IMG/VR virus record: IMGVR_UViG_3300048037_000710
Coordinates: 1 to 27,784 of that record
Direction: 5' to 3' (one strand)
Length of the DNA stretch: 27,784 nucleotides
DNA from: a virus
Shown here piece by piece: positions 1 to 9,117 of the stretch. Position 1 is the stretch's first letter, and each line of letters opens with the position of its first letter. A program made the position numbers and the translations under genes. The notes under the pieces were generated by a model that did no database searches, was not told the origin of the DNA, and saw nothing but the letters and a program-made list of their open reading frames with translations.

Positions 1-987
1 GTAATTGATTATTGGATGAACGAAGTTGATGGATTAAAAAAAGATCAAGACGCTTTAAACGAATTTTATAGACAATTTCCCCGGACTACTCAGCATGCAT
101 TTAGAGATGAAACAAAACAATCTTTATTTAATCTAACTAAGATTTATGAACAGATTGATTATATTGAAGAAACAAAATACACGGGCCTTATAACACAAGG
201 TAATTTTCAATGGCGAGGTGGAGTAAAAGATTCTGTAGTAGAATTCTATCCTAATAATAATGGAAGATTTTTTATTTCATGGATTCCGCCTCAAAGTATG
301 CAAAACAGGTCTATATCTAAAGGTAATTTAAGATACCCAGCTAATGAGCATTGCGGTGCTTTTGGTTGTGATAGTTATGATATATCAGGCACGGTAGATG
401 GGCGCGGATCAAAAGGGTCTTTACACGGGCTTACTAAATTTACGATGGAAGATATACCACCTAATCATTTCTTTTTAGAATATATTTCAAGACCTGATAA
501 TGCTGAAATATTTTTTGAAGATGTATTAATGGCATTAGTGTTTTATGGTATGCCGTTGCTTGCGGAAAATAATAAACCAAGATTATTATATTATTTAAAA
601 AGAAGAGGATATAGAGGCTACTCAATGAATCGACCAGATAAAGTTTATAATAAATTATCTATTACAGAAAGAGAAATAGGCGGAGTACCTAACTCAAGTG
701 AGGATATGAAGCAAGCTCATGCGGCCGCTATAGAATCGTATATTGATGCTCATGTAGGTTTTAATGGCGAAACACATGGGGATTTGTATTTTACACGTAC
801 CTTAAATGATTGGTCTAAATTTAATCTTAACAACAGAACAAAGCACGATGCATCCATAAGTTCTGGCCTAGCTATAATGGCTTGTAATAAAAACAAATAT
901 GCTCCGGTAGCTAAAAGAACATTTCAACCGGTAAATTTAGGAATAAGAAGATATAATAATGATGGAGTTACATCAAAAATAATTTAA
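1..987 (+). CDS. terL: Phage terminase large subunit, C-terminal nuclease part (5' truncated by window edge)
   Basis: The frame is open from base 1 (VIDYW precedes the first Met at 16), so the N-terminal ATPase lies outside the window and the Met at 16 is not the true start. What remains looks like the RNase H-fold nuclease that cuts concatemeric DNA into headfuls. An acidic strand motif, CDSYDISG, lies at 367-390. A glycine-rich turn follows (VDGRGSKGS, to about 420). Another conserved segment is AENNKPRLLYYLKRRGY at about 562-612. The closing helix TKHDASISSG at about 838-870 supplies the last acidic residue (Asp codon 847-849). These features match terminase C-termini of marine podovirus-type and crAss-like phages as I remember them. 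The stop lies 4 bases before the portal start, the usual packaging-gene pair. I cannot assign the exact metal-binding residues without an alignment. Confidence 0.85.
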   Translation, partial: VIDYWMNEVDGLKKDQDALNEFYRQFPRTTQHAFRDETKQSLFNLTKIYEQIDYIEETKYTGLITQGNFQWRGGVKDSVVEFYPNNNGRFFISWIPPQSMQNRSISKGNLRYPANEHCGAFGCDSYDISGTVDGRGSKGSLHGLTKFTMEDIPPNHFFLEYISRPDNAEIFFEDVLMALVFYGMPLLAENNKPRLLYYLKRRGYRGYSMNRPDKVYNKLSITEREIGGVPNSSEDMKQAHAAAIESYIDAHVGFNGETHGDLYFTRTLNDWSKFNLNNRTKHDASISSGLAIMACNKNKYAPVAKRTFQPVNLGIRRYNNDGVTSKII

Positions 988-991
988 ATAC

Positions 992-3406
992 ATGATTAAT
1001 ACTAACTATAACAGTTCATTCCCAGATCAGGTAGTACCTGATTCAGTAAAGAATAGTTATGACTATGGTATCCAAGTAGGGCGGGCTATAGAAAACGAAT
1101 GGTTTAGACAAGACATCGGAGGCGATAGGTATTTACAAAACTTTCAAAATTATCATAGATTAAGATTGTATGCTAGAGGTGAACAGCCTGTGCAAAAATA
1201 TAAAGACGAATTATCTATAAATGGTGATTTGTCTTATTTAAATTTAGATTGGAAAATAGTACCTGTTATACCTAAGTTTGTAGATATTGTAGTTAATGGT
1301 ATGACTGATAAAGGTTATGAAATAAAATCTTTTGCTACTGACCCATTTGCATTAAAAGAAAGAACTGATTTTGCTTTCAATGCTATTAGAGATATAGAAA
1401 ATAAAAATTTAATAGAACAATTTAAAGAGTTAACGGGCGAAGACATTTATGCATCAGCTCAGCCTGAAAAATTGCCGGCTTCTCAAGAAGAACTTGATTT
1501 ATATTTACAATTAAATTATAAACAAAGTGTTGAAATTGCTGAAGAAGAAATTATTAAAAATGTTTTTTCTTTTAATAAATATGATGAAATCCAGCGCAGA
1601 ATTGCTTATGATTTAGCTGTTTTAGGTATTGGAATATCTAAAACTAATTTTAATTTATCAGAAGGTATTACAGTAAATTATGTAGATCCAGCTAATGTAG
1701 TTTATTCTTACACTGAAGATCCAAATTTTGACGATATATATTATGTAGGCGAAGTTAAAAATTTAAGTTTATCAGAAGTAAAAAGATTATATCCTCAGCT
1801 TACAAATGAAGATTTAGAAGAAATACAAAAATATAAAGGGCCTAGCAATTATAGTAATTATACAAGAAACTATAAAGGGCAAGATGACAATAATTTAATA
1901 TCTGTGTTATTTTTTGAATACAAAACATACACAAATCAAGTTTTTAAATTAAAAAATACTGATCAAGGATTAGAAAAAATATTAGAAAAAGACGATACTT
2001 TTAATCCTCCTGAAAATGATAATTTTAGTAAAGTTTCAAGAAGTATAGAAGTATTGTATACAGGAGCAAAAGTTCTTGGTTTAAATAAACTTCTTGACTG
2101 GAGCTTGGCCGAAAATATGACTCGCCCGTCTTCAGATGTGACTAAAGTAAACATGAATTACTCTATTTGTGCTCCTAGAATGTATAAAGGAAGAGTTGAT
2201 TCTCTTGTAAGCAGAATTACAAGCTTTGCGGATATGATTCAGCTTACGCATTTAAAACTTCAACAAGTATTGTCAAGAGTTGTTCCTGATGGTGTTTATT
2301 TAGATATGGACGGTTTAGCGGAAGTTGATTTAGGCAACGGCACAAATTATAACCCGGCCGAAGCATTAAATATGTATTTTCAAACGGGGAGCATTGTTGG
2401 AAGATCATTAACGCAAGATGGTGATTTAAATAGAGGTAAAGTTCCTATACAAGAACTTCAATCTTCTAGCGGAATGGCTAAAATACAATCATTAATATCT
2501 ACTTATCAATATTATTTGCAAATGATAAGAGATGTTACGGGATTAAACGAAGCTGTTGACGGAAGTACTCCTGATAAAAATGCTTTAGTCGGATTACAAA
2601 AAATGGCTGCTGCGAATTCAAATGTTGCTACCAGACATGTTTTAAAAGCTTTAATGTATATAACAATTAAAACAGCAGAAAATATAAGCTTAAGAGCTAA
2701 TGATGCTCTACAATTTCCATTAACAAAAGATGCGTTACTTAATAGTATTAATACATTTAATGTTAATACATTAGAGGAAATGGAAAAAGTAGCAATGCAT
2801 GATTTTGGTATATTTTTAGAATTAGAGCCTGACGAAGAAGAAAAATCAAAACTTGAGCAAAATATACAAGTTGCTTTACAATCTGGAGGAATTGATTTAG
2901 ACGATGCAATTGATGTACGTCAAATATCAAATTTAAAATTAGCTAATCAATTGCTAAAATTAAAACGAAAAGAAAAAGCTGCAAGAGACCAACAAGCTAA
3001 TCAAGCTAATATACAAGCGCAGGCGCAAGCAAATGCACAAGCGTCCGAGGCAGCTGCACTAGCCGAAGTACAAAAGCAACAAGCTTTAGCGGAAACAAAA
3101 GTGCAAATTGAAAAAGCTAAATCAGATTTTGAAATTGCTAGAATGGAACAAGAAGCATTAATTAAGAAACAATTAATGGCAGAAGAGTTCAACTATAATA
3201 TACAACTAGCTCAAATACAAGCATCTGCCGCAACAAAAAAAGAACAAGAAATAGAAGATAGAAAAGATAAACGCGTAAAAATACAAGGTACGCAACAATC
3301 TGAACTTATTGATCAAAGAAAAAATGATTTATTACCTAAAGATTTTGAATCAGCGGGTAATGATAATTTAAGTGGCTTTGGCTTAGAACAATTTGAGCCG
3401 AGGTAA
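992..3406 (+). CDS. Portal protein
   Basis: An 804-residue protein placed directly between the large terminase and the scaffold/capsid genes. Its length and position fit the dodecameric portal that seats the terminase and the tail. The N-terminal two thirds are mixed alpha/beta, with the segment VVPIIPKFVDIVVNGM-like (residues about 88-105) common to phage portals of this type. A conserved block, ITSFADMIQLTHLKLQQV, lies near residues 410-427 in what should be the stem region. From about residue 650 to 775 the chain becomes an Ala/Gln/Glu/Lys-rich predicted coiled coil (for example QANIQAQAQANAQASEAA). This would suit the C-terminal barrel helices that extend into the capsid in P22-like portals. 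The start follows the terminase stop by 4 bases, with no Shine-Dalgarno motif. Function is assigned from context plus overall sequence character. Confidence 0.82.
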   Translation: MINTNYNSSFPDQVVPDSVKNSYDYGIQVGRAIENEWFRQDIGGDRYLQNFQNYHRLRLYARGEQPVQKYKDELSINGDLSYLNLDWKIVPVIPKFVDIVVNGMTDKGYEIKSFATDPFALKERTDFAFNAIRDIENKNLIEQFKELTGEDIYASAQPEKLPASQEELDLYLQLNYKQSVEIAEEEIIKNVFSFNKYDEIQRRIAYDLAVLGIGISKTNFNLSEGITVNYVDPANVVYSYTEDPNFDDIYYVGEVKNLSLSEVKRLYPQLTNEDLEEIQKYKGPSNYSNYTRNYKGQDDNNLISVLFFEYKTYTNQVFKLKNTDQGLEKILEKDDTFNPPENDNFSKVSRSIEVLYTGAKVLGLNKLLDWSLAENMTRPSSDVTKVNMNYSICAPRMYKGRVDSLVSRITSFADMIQLTHLKLQQVLSRVVPDGVYLDMDGLAEVDLGNGTNYNPAEALNMYFQTGSIVGRSLTQDGDLNRGKVPIQELQSSSGMAKIQSLISTYQYYLQMIRDVTGLNEAVDGSTPDKNALVGLQKMAAANSNVATRHVLKALMYITIKTAENISLRANDALQFPLTKDALLNSINTFNVNTLEEMEKVAMHDFGIFLELEPDEEEKSKLEQNIQVALQSGGIDLDDAIDVRQISNLKLANQLLKLKRKEKAARDQQANQANIQAQAQANAQASEAAALAEVQKQQALAETKVQIEKAKSDFEIARMEQEALIKKQLMAEEFNYNIQLAQIQASAATKKEQEIEDRKDKRVKIQGTQQSELIDQRKNDLLPKDFESAGNDNLSGFGLEQFEPR

Positions 3407-3437
3407 ATTTTATTAATTAATTTTATATTATCATATT

Positions 3438-4658
3438 ATGTCAACAGAAGTAAAACAAGAAGGAGATTTTAAAATTAAAAAAAGAACTCCTAAAAAATTA
3501 GTAGGAAAAGAAGATATTATTAAAGTAGATCTTTCTAAACCGGCTGTAGAACTTAAAAAAGAAGAAGATGCCATTCAAAAGCAAAGCACAGATGAAGTAC
3601 CTATACGCAACGAATCCAAAACTAGCGAAGGAATTCGAGAAGGAAACGAGCAGCCAACAGATGAAAAATCTACCAGACAAGATAATAGCAATGCTAGCGA
3701 AGCAGAAGTAGATTCTCCTATTCAAATTATTGAAGATGAAGAAAATAATTCTGAAGAGAAGCGAATGGCAGGAAGCGATGAAACTACCAACGCCGCACAA
3801 AAACAAAAAGAAGTATTACCGGAAACAAAAGCACAAGAGCTTCCTGAAGGAGTAGATAAGCTTATAAAGTTTATGGAAGAAACGGGTGGTACTGTTGAAG
3901 ATTATGCTAGGCTTAATGCAGACTATTCCAATGTAGATAATAACACATTGTTAAGAGAATATTATAAAACAAGCAAACCTCATTTAGATTCAGAAGATGT
4001 AAATTTATTATTAGAAGATTTTACATGGGACGAAGAAGTTGATGAGGACAGAGACATACGCAAGAAAAAAATTGCATATAAAGAAGAAGTTGCAAAAGCC
4101 AAAAACTTTTTAGAGCAAACTAAAAGTAAATATTACGAGGAAATTAAATTAAGACCTGGTGTTACTCAAGAGCAACAAAAAGCTACTGACTTTTTTAACC
4201 GATACAATGAAGAACAAAAGCGTAATGACGCGGTTCGAGAGGGGTTTATCAATACAACTAAAGATTATTTTTCTAATGATTTCAAAGGTTTTGATTTTAA
4301 ATTAGGAGAAAAAAAAGTTAGATATGGTATTAAAGATCCTGAATCAACCGCTGATAATCAAAAAGATCTTACAGACTTTGTTGGGACGTTCCTAGACAAA
4401 AACGGTCAAATGAAAGATCCTGCTGGTTATCATAAAGCAATTTACGCTGCGCGAAACGCCGATACCATGGCAACACATTTCTACGAGCAAGGCCGTGCCG
4501 ATGCCATTAAAGAACAAGTTGCTAAAACCAAAAACATAACTACTGAGCCAAGGCAAACTGCCCCGGGTGATGTATTTGTTAATGGTTTAAAAGTAAAAGC
4601 TGTTAGCGGTTTAGATTCTTCAAAACTTAAAATTAGAACAAAAAAATTTAACAATTAA
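3438..4658 (+). CDS. Probable scaffold / head assembly protein
   Basis: A 406-residue, highly charged protein between portal and major capsid genes, the usual place for a scaffold. The first 130 residues are a low-complexity mix of Glu, Lys, Asp, Gln and Ser (for example KKEEDAIQKQSTDEVPIRN) and are probably disordered. Residues about 130-380 are predicted largely helical. The last 25 residues are basic and end KLKIRTKKFNN, which would fit the short basic C-terminal element that scaffolds use to touch the capsid shell. No enzyme motif is visible, and I see no capsid protease gene in the window. The gene starts 31 bases after the portal stop in an A/T-only spacer and ends 10 bases before the capsid start. 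The call rests on position and composition only; an internal cargo protein is the alternative. Confidence 0.55.
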   Translation: MSTEVKQEGDFKIKKRTPKKLVGKEDIIKVDLSKPAVELKKEEDAIQKQSTDEVPIRNESKTSEGIREGNEQPTDEKSTRQDNSNASEAEVDSPIQIIEDEENNSEEKRMAGSDETTNAAQKQKEVLPETKAQELPEGVDKLIKFMEETGGTVEDYARLNADYSNVDNNTLLREYYKTSKPHLDSEDVNLLLEDFTWDEEVDEDRDIRKKKIAYKEEVAKAKNFLEQTKSKYYEEIKLRPGVTQEQQKATDFFNRYNEEQKRNDAVREGFINTTKDYFSNDFKGFDFKLGEKKVRYGIKDPESTADNQKDLTDFVGTFLDKNGQMKDPAGYHKAIYAARNADTMATHFYEQGRADAIKEQVAKTKNITTEPRQTAPGDVFVNGLKVKAVSGLDSSKLKIRTKKFNN

Positions 4659-4668
4659 AATTTAAAAA

Positions 4669-6132
4669 ATGGCAAATGTATTACCCGAATTTGGGTCAAT
4701 TAAACCTAGTCAGAAACAACAAGTTCTGTCTACAAATTATCTGCAATTTACAGATAAAGCTGGCGATGATTTTTCAGATTTCGCAGCACAATATCTTCCT
4801 GAGATCTACGAACAAGAAGTAGAACGATATGGAAACCGAACTCTTTCTGGATTTCTACGTATGGTAGGAGCAGAAATGCCTATGACTTCAGATCAAGTAA
4901 TTTGGTCAGAACAAAATAGATTACACATTGCTTATGACAATGTTTCAAAACTTGCAAACAACGTTGATCTACAATTTACTCTTAATGCAACTGCTGGAGC
5001 CACTTTTGTTGATAACGTAGTATCTGCAAACCAAACAATTGTAGTAATGAATCCTACTACAGGTGCTGAAGTAAAAGCTTTAGTTACTGCTAGTGCTGGA
5101 TCTAACGCTGCTGGAAGTGCTAATGGTACTCTTACTGTTGCTACCTACACGGGAGCTAATCTTTCTACTGCTCTTGGAAGTGCTGGCGCAGTATTAGCTG
5201 GTCTTAAAATATTTGTATATGGTTCTGAATATAGAAAAGGAACTGGCGATGCTGATATTAGAAGCGTAACCCCATCTTTTACTCAATTTAACAATTCACC
5301 AATTATTATTAAAGAAAAATATGTGGTCAACGGATCAGATATGGCTCAAATTGGGTGGGTTGAAGTTGCTACTGAGGATGGAACATCTGGATACTTATGG
5401 TACTTAAAAGCTGAGTCCGAAACTCGTTTAAGATTTGAAGATTATTTAGAAATGGCTATGGTTGAAGGTGAGAAAGCTGCCGCAGGTTCTGGGGTTGCTG
5501 GTATTGCTGCTGATTATGGTGGGACTGAAGGTCTTTTTGCTGCTATCGAAGCTAGAGGTAATGTACTAAACAATTTTAGTGCTGCTGCCGGTCTTGGCGA
5601 ATTTGATAGTATTCTTAAAAATCTTGACACTCAAGGTGCTATTGAAGAAAACATGCTTTTCCTTAATAGAAAAACTTCTTTAGATTTTGACGATATGCTA
5701 GCTAATATTTCTTCCGGTATTGGAGGAGGTACTGCTTTTGGTTTATTTGAAAACTCTGAAGAAATGGCTTTGAATCTTGGTTTCTCAGGATTTAGAAGAG
5801 GTTCTTATGACTTTTATAAAACTGACTGGAAATATCTTAATGACGCTTCTACTAGAGGTGGAGTAACTGTTTCAGCGATTGATGGAGTTCTTATTCCTGC
5901 TGGTACATCAACTGTATACGACCAAATTTTAGGTTCTAATATTCGTAGACCTTTCTTGCACGTTCGTTACAGAGCTTCACAAACTGAAGATAGAAGAATG
6001 AAATCTTGGATTACTGGATCTGCCGGGGGTGCTTTTACTTCTGACATTGACTCTATGGATGTTCACTTCTTGTCTGAAAGATGTTTATGTGTACAAGGTG
6101 CTAACAATTTCGTATTGTTTACTGCATCATAG
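4669..6132 (+). CDS. Major capsid protein
   Basis: A 487-residue protein in the capsid position downstream of portal and scaffold. Its features fit an HK97-fold shell protein of the crAss/N4-type podoviruses. The N-terminus (MANVLPEFGSIKPSQKQQ) is an apparent N-arm. A conserved block RTLSGFLRMVGAEMPMTSDQ lies at about residues 57-76. An Ala/Gly/Thr-rich segment at about 100-190 looks like a surface insertion domain. The C-terminus closes with the hydrophobic strand GANNFVLFTAS. Codon use differs from the neighbours: Leu is often CTT here, whereas the portal uses mostly TTA, and GCT/GGT/ACT are common. This suggests selection for high expression. The start is preceded by ATTTAAAAA and no purine-rich Shine-Dalgarno. 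A strong terminator hairpin begins 6 bases after the stop. Confidence 0.82.
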   Translation: MANVLPEFGSIKPSQKQQVLSTNYLQFTDKAGDDFSDFAAQYLPEIYEQEVERYGNRTLSGFLRMVGAEMPMTSDQVIWSEQNRLHIAYDNVSKLANNVDLQFTLNATAGATFVDNVVSANQTIVVMNPTTGAEVKALVTASAGSNAAGSANGTLTVATYTGANLSTALGSAGAVLAGLKIFVYGSEYRKGTGDADIRSVTPSFTQFNNSPIIIKEKYVVNGSDMAQIGWVEVATEDGTSGYLWYLKAESETRLRFEDYLEMAMVEGEKAAAGSGVAGIAADYGGTEGLFAAIEARGNVLNNFSAAAGLGEFDSILKNLDTQGAIEENMLFLNRKTSLDFDDMLANISSGIGGGTAFGLFENSEEMALNLGFSGFRRGSYDFYKTDWKYLNDASTRGGVTVSAIDGVLIPAGTSTVYDQILGSNIRRPFLHVRYRASQTEDRRMKSWITGSAGGAFTSDIDSMDVHFLSERCLCVQGANNFVLFTAS

Positions 6133-6137
6133 TATTT

Positions 6138-6190
6138 GGTGAGATTGCCCTCGTTAAATTAACGGGGGTAAGTCTTACCTTATTTTTTTA
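6138..6190 (+). terminator. Intrinsic terminator after the capsid gene
   Basis: A long hairpin with outer arms GGTGAGA (6138-6144) and TCTTACC (6173-6179). The inner arm TTGCCCTCGTTA pairs with TAACGGGGGTAA around a 3-base AAT loop, allowing a few G-T pairs and one bulged G. A run of seven T follows at 6183-6189. It lies wholly between the capsid stop and the next start. It should end or attenuate transcripts that include the capsid gene. Confidence 0.85.
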
Positions 6191-6211
6191 ATTATTTAAT
6201 TTTATTATATC

Positions 6212-7057
6212 ATGGCTAAAAAAGCTACTCAAGCAGTAAAAGATATTGAGGTTGCACCTCAAGTAATTGAAACAAAAGAAGCTGCAAAACCCGCGGCTAA
6301 AGTATCAACACCTAAAAAACCACAATGGGAAATTAAAGACAGAACATATTTATTAAACGGTCTTAAAACTCCATTAACATATACTATATCATCTCGTCAC
6401 ACAAACCGCTATCCTTTATTATGGTTTGATAAAGAAAAAAATGAACAAAGAGAATTAAGGTATGCAACTAATCAAAATTCACCTTTAGTTGATGAACAAT
6501 CAGGCGAAGCAACATTAGGTCATATTGTTTTTAGAGATGGCACATTAACCGTAACTAAAGAAAAACAAAATTTGCAAAAATTATTATCTCTTTATCATCC
6601 AATGAAAGGAGTTAAATATACCGAATTTAATCCCGTAGAAGAAGCCGTAGATGATTTAGAAACTATTGAATATATTATTGAAGCTTTAAATGTAGCAAGA
6701 GATATGGATATAGATCAGGCTGAGGCTATTTTAAGAGTTGAGGTTGGCTCTAAGGTATCTGACATGAGTTCTAAGGAGATCAAAAGAGATCTTTTAATAT
6801 TTGCTAAAGAAAACGCTCAACTATTCTTAGAATTAGCTAATGACGAAAATGTACAATTAAGAAATGTAGCTATTAACGCTACCGAATTGGGTCTTTTAGA
6901 TTTATCACAAGATCAAAGAACTTTTGCGTGGGCTAAAACAGGAAGAAAAATAATGAACGTTCCTTTTGATGAAAACCCGTACTCAGCTATGGCTGCATTC
7001 TTTAAAACAGATGAAGGCATAGAGGTTTACAAATCTATAGAGAAAAAACTTCTATAA
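6212..7057 (+). CDS. Conserved phage protein of unknown function next to the capsid gene
   Basis: A 281-residue soluble protein. Residues 1-40 are an Ala/Lys/Pro-rich linker (KEAAKPAAKVSTPKKPQ) that is probably disordered. Residues about 45-120 look beta-rich, with the conserved-looking block RYATNQNSPLVDEQSGEATL, and seem to form a small domain. The remainder is helical and ends with the motif VPFDENPYSAMAAFFKTDEG. I associate this family from memory with marine phages, always beside the capsid gene, so a head-associated or head-completion role is possible. No catalytic motif is seen. The gene stands alone between two hairpin terminators (6138-6190 and 7077-7102), so its level may be set separately from capsid and tail genes. 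No clear promoter is visible in the 79-base upstream gap, which the terminator largely fills. Confidence 0.6.
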   Translation: MAKKATQAVKDIEVAPQVIETKEAAKPAAKVSTPKKPQWEIKDRTYLLNGLKTPLTYTISSRHTNRYPLLWFDKEKNEQRELRYATNQNSPLVDEQSGEATLGHIVFRDGTLTVTKEKQNLQKLLSLYHPMKGVKYTEFNPVEEAVDDLETIEYIIEALNVARDMDIDQAEAILRVEVGSKVSDMSSKEIKRDLLIFAKENAQLFLELANDENVQLRNVAINATELGLLDLSQDQRTFAWAKTGRKIMNVPFDENPYSAMAAFFKTDEGIEVYKSIEKKLL

Positions 7058-7076
7058 CGTGTAATATTTATAATAT

Positions 7077-7102
7077 GTAGAGCCGTCTTTTGGCGGCTTT
7101 AC
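7077..7102 (+). terminator. Hairpin, probable terminator or attenuator
   Basis: The arms GTAGAGCCGTC and GGCGGCTTTAC pair over 11 positions (two G-T pairs) around a TTTT loop. It sits 20 bases after the stop of the preceding gene and 22 bases before the next start. The downstream sequence is A/T-rich (TATTATATAA) but has no long T run, so termination may be partial. It could instead be an RNA processing or stability hairpin. Confidence 0.65.
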
Positions 7103-7124
7103 TATTATATAACAAAAAATAAAA

Positions 7125-7880
7125 ATGGCAATAAACGTAAATACTGTATATCAAACAGTGTTGTCTATTTTAAATAAAGAGCAAAGGGGGTATATGACTC
7201 CTGATGAATTTAACAAAGTAGGGACACAAGTTCAACTTGAAATATTTGAAAAATATTTTGAAGATTTAAATCAACAGGCTAGAGTTCCTCAAAGCAATTT
7301 AAACTACGCTGATAGGCTAGAAAATATAGATGAAAAATTAGCTATATTTAAAACGTTTGGTAATGCTGCATATAATAACGTTTCTGTTACTCCTACCAAT
7401 TATTTTACTTTGCCTACTACAGATGCTTATGGAATATCTGTAGAACTATATAGAATAGGTGAAGTAACATATAATAATGAAGTCCTTGTGCAAAAATTGC
7501 AAAGAAATGATTTCTATACTTCTGAAAAATCAAAACTAACAAAAGCTACTGAAACTTTTCCTACATATTTATATGAAAATAATTATTTATTTATAAAGCC
7601 CGATACAATTCAAAATAATATACAAGTTGAATATGTAAGAAAACCATTAGATGTTATTTGGGGATTTACTGTGGGCAATAGAGGCCAATATATATATAAT
7701 TCAACTGCATACAATCCTTCTACTAAAGTTGGTTCTAGAAGTTTTGAATTAGATATAAGCGAGCAATCAGAAGTTATTTTAAGAATATTACAATATGCCG
7801 GTATTATTATAAGAGATCCTCAGATAGTTCAAGCAGCGGCACAGCAAGTACAAATGGATGAAATAAATCAAAAAAGCTAA
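7125..7880 (+). CDS. Tail ring/adaptor-type structural protein
   Basis: A 251-residue protein and the first gene of the tail block. The N-terminus (NVNTVYQTVLSILNKEQRG, residues about 4-22) followed by TPDEFN is a block I recall as common in short-tailed marine and crAss-like phages, where this gene codes for a ring or neck protein. Residues about 90-200 look beta-rich, and a helical C-terminus (SEQSEVILRILQYAGIIIRD) follows. There is no signal peptide or membrane segment. It is followed after 6 bases by a second ring-like gene, as expected for a stack of neck rings under the portal. The assignment comes from gene order and recalled family resemblance. Which ring it forms cannot be told from sequence alone. 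Confidence 0.55.
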   Translation: MAINVNTVYQTVLSILNKEQRGYMTPDEFNKVGTQVQLEIFEKYFEDLNQQARVPQSNLNYADRLENIDEKLAIFKTFGNAAYNNVSVTPTNYFTLPTTDAYGISVELYRIGEVTYNNEVLVQKLQRNDFYTSEKSKLTKATETFPTYLYENNYLFIKPDTIQNNIQVEYVRKPLDVIWGFTVGNRGQYIYNSTAYNPSTKVGSRSFELDISEQSEVILRILQYAGIIIRDPQIVQAAAQQVQMDEINQKS

Positions 7881-7886
7881 AAAGCT

Positions 7887-9113
7887 ATGGCAAAACCAAA
7901 TGGAGGATTAATTCAAGAAACTAATGCGCAATATTATGCAGGATCCCAAACTTTTTTAGCAGATGGTACAATAACAAAATTTACCACTACATTTAATACA
8001 AATTTAGTTTTTGGTAATTATGATCCAACAAATATGGATTATGCTAAAAATAATTTTAAACTTTATACCAGCGCTAATGGTTTACCGGGAACTTATACAG
8101 AATATATTCAAAGTTATACTGTTTCTAATAATGTTATTACTACCACAGCAACATTGCCAAATAATAATATATTAGTTGTTCAATTAAAAAATTTAACAGG
8201 AGGCAATTATGGAAATGAAGATGCTTTTGGAAACGTTGTTGAAGAAAATTACGGCAATTATTCTTATATAAAAGTGTCTGAATTAGTTACAAATTTTTTA
8301 GTAGGTTATGTCGGGCAAGGAAAAATTATACAAAATGTTAAAAGAAATGACGTAATTTTCCATGTTAAAAGAGCATTACAAGAATTTAGTTATGATACTT
8401 TGCCTAGTATAAAATCGCAGGAAGCTACTATACCCCCTAATTTATCAATACCTCTACCTCAAGACTATGTTAATTATGTTAAAATGTCTTGGGTAGATCA
8501 ATTAGGTGTAAAACATATTATATATCCTACAACATTAACATCTAATCCAGACAGTTTATTACCGCAAGATTGGCAGGGAATACCTGTTCAAGATAATTTT
8601 AGTGAAGATTTAGATGCAACTTCTTTAACGGAAGATAGATGGGCTAAAGCTAATGATCGTTTAATAAATGGTAATTTAAATTTAAATGAAATAAATAAAG
8701 GTATATATCCAGGCTCTTGGTATGGATTTGGTTTTGAAGGAATTTTAGGCGAAAGATATGGATTAAATCCTGAAACATCACAAAGAAATGGTTGGTTTAC
8801 AATGAACCATCGAGAAGGTAAAATATCTTTTTCAAGTAATTTAAGAGATGCTTTGATAATATTTGAATATATATCTGATGGGCTCGCGTATGATCAAGAC
8901 ATGAAAGTGCCTAAAATGGCAGAAGAGGCTATATATGCTTATGTAAATCATGCCGTTTTATCTACTAAAGTAAATACCCCTGAATATATAGTTAATAGAT
9001 ATAAAAGAGAAAAAAGTGCTAAACTTCGTAATGCAAAAATTAGATTATCTAATATTAAACTGGATGAAATAGTTCAAGTAATGCGTAATAAATCTAAATG
9101 GATTAAAAGTTAA
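7887..9113 (+). CDS. Head-tail adaptor / tail tubular ring protein
   Basis: A 408-residue protein in two apparent parts. Residues 1-115 are Thr/Asn-rich and beta-rich (for example LADGTITKFTTTFNTNL), like a small decoration domain. From about residue 125 comes a block VSELVTNFLVGYVGQGKII, then RNDVIFHVKRALQEFSYDTL. These resemble the helical start of T7 gp11/P22 gp4-type tail adaptor proteins. The C-terminus is helical and basic (NRYKREKSAKLRNAKIRL) and ends NKSKWIKS. The gene starts 6 bases after the preceding ring gene and stops 4 bases before the large hub gene, so the three are probably co-translated parts of one tail. A tubular adaptor that binds the portal is the best reading. The fold assignment would need a profile or structure search. 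Confidence 0.6.
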   Translation: MAKPNGGLIQETNAQYYAGSQTFLADGTITKFTTTFNTNLVFGNYDPTNMDYAKNNFKLYTSANGLPGTYTEYIQSYTVSNNVITTTATLPNNNILVVQLKNLTGGNYGNEDAFGNVVEENYGNYSYIKVSELVTNFLVGYVGQGKIIQNVKRNDVIFHVKRALQEFSYDTLPSIKSQEATIPPNLSIPLPQDYVNYVKMSWVDQLGVKHIIYPTTLTSNPDSLLPQDWQGIPVQDNFSEDLDATSLTEDRWAKANDRLINGNLNLNEINKGIYPGSWYGFGFEGILGERYGLNPETSQRNGWFTMNHREGKISFSSNLRDALIIFEYISDGLAYDQDMKVPKMAEEAIYAYVNHAVLSTKVNTPEYIVNRYKREKSAKLRNAKIRLSNIKLDEIVQVMRNKSKWIKS

Positions 9114-9117
9114 ATAA

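Noticed and set aside
3498-3806. A 102-codon minus-strand frame opposite the scaffold gene
   Set aside because: It is the antisense of a Lys/Glu-rich segment, which gives a Phe/Leu/Ile-rich false membrane protein.
6131-6211. Bacteroidota-type promoter (TAnnTTTG) in the gap after the capsid gene
   Set aside because: The closest match, TAGTATTTG, has wrong spacing and lies before the terminator; no -33 TTG partner is convincing.
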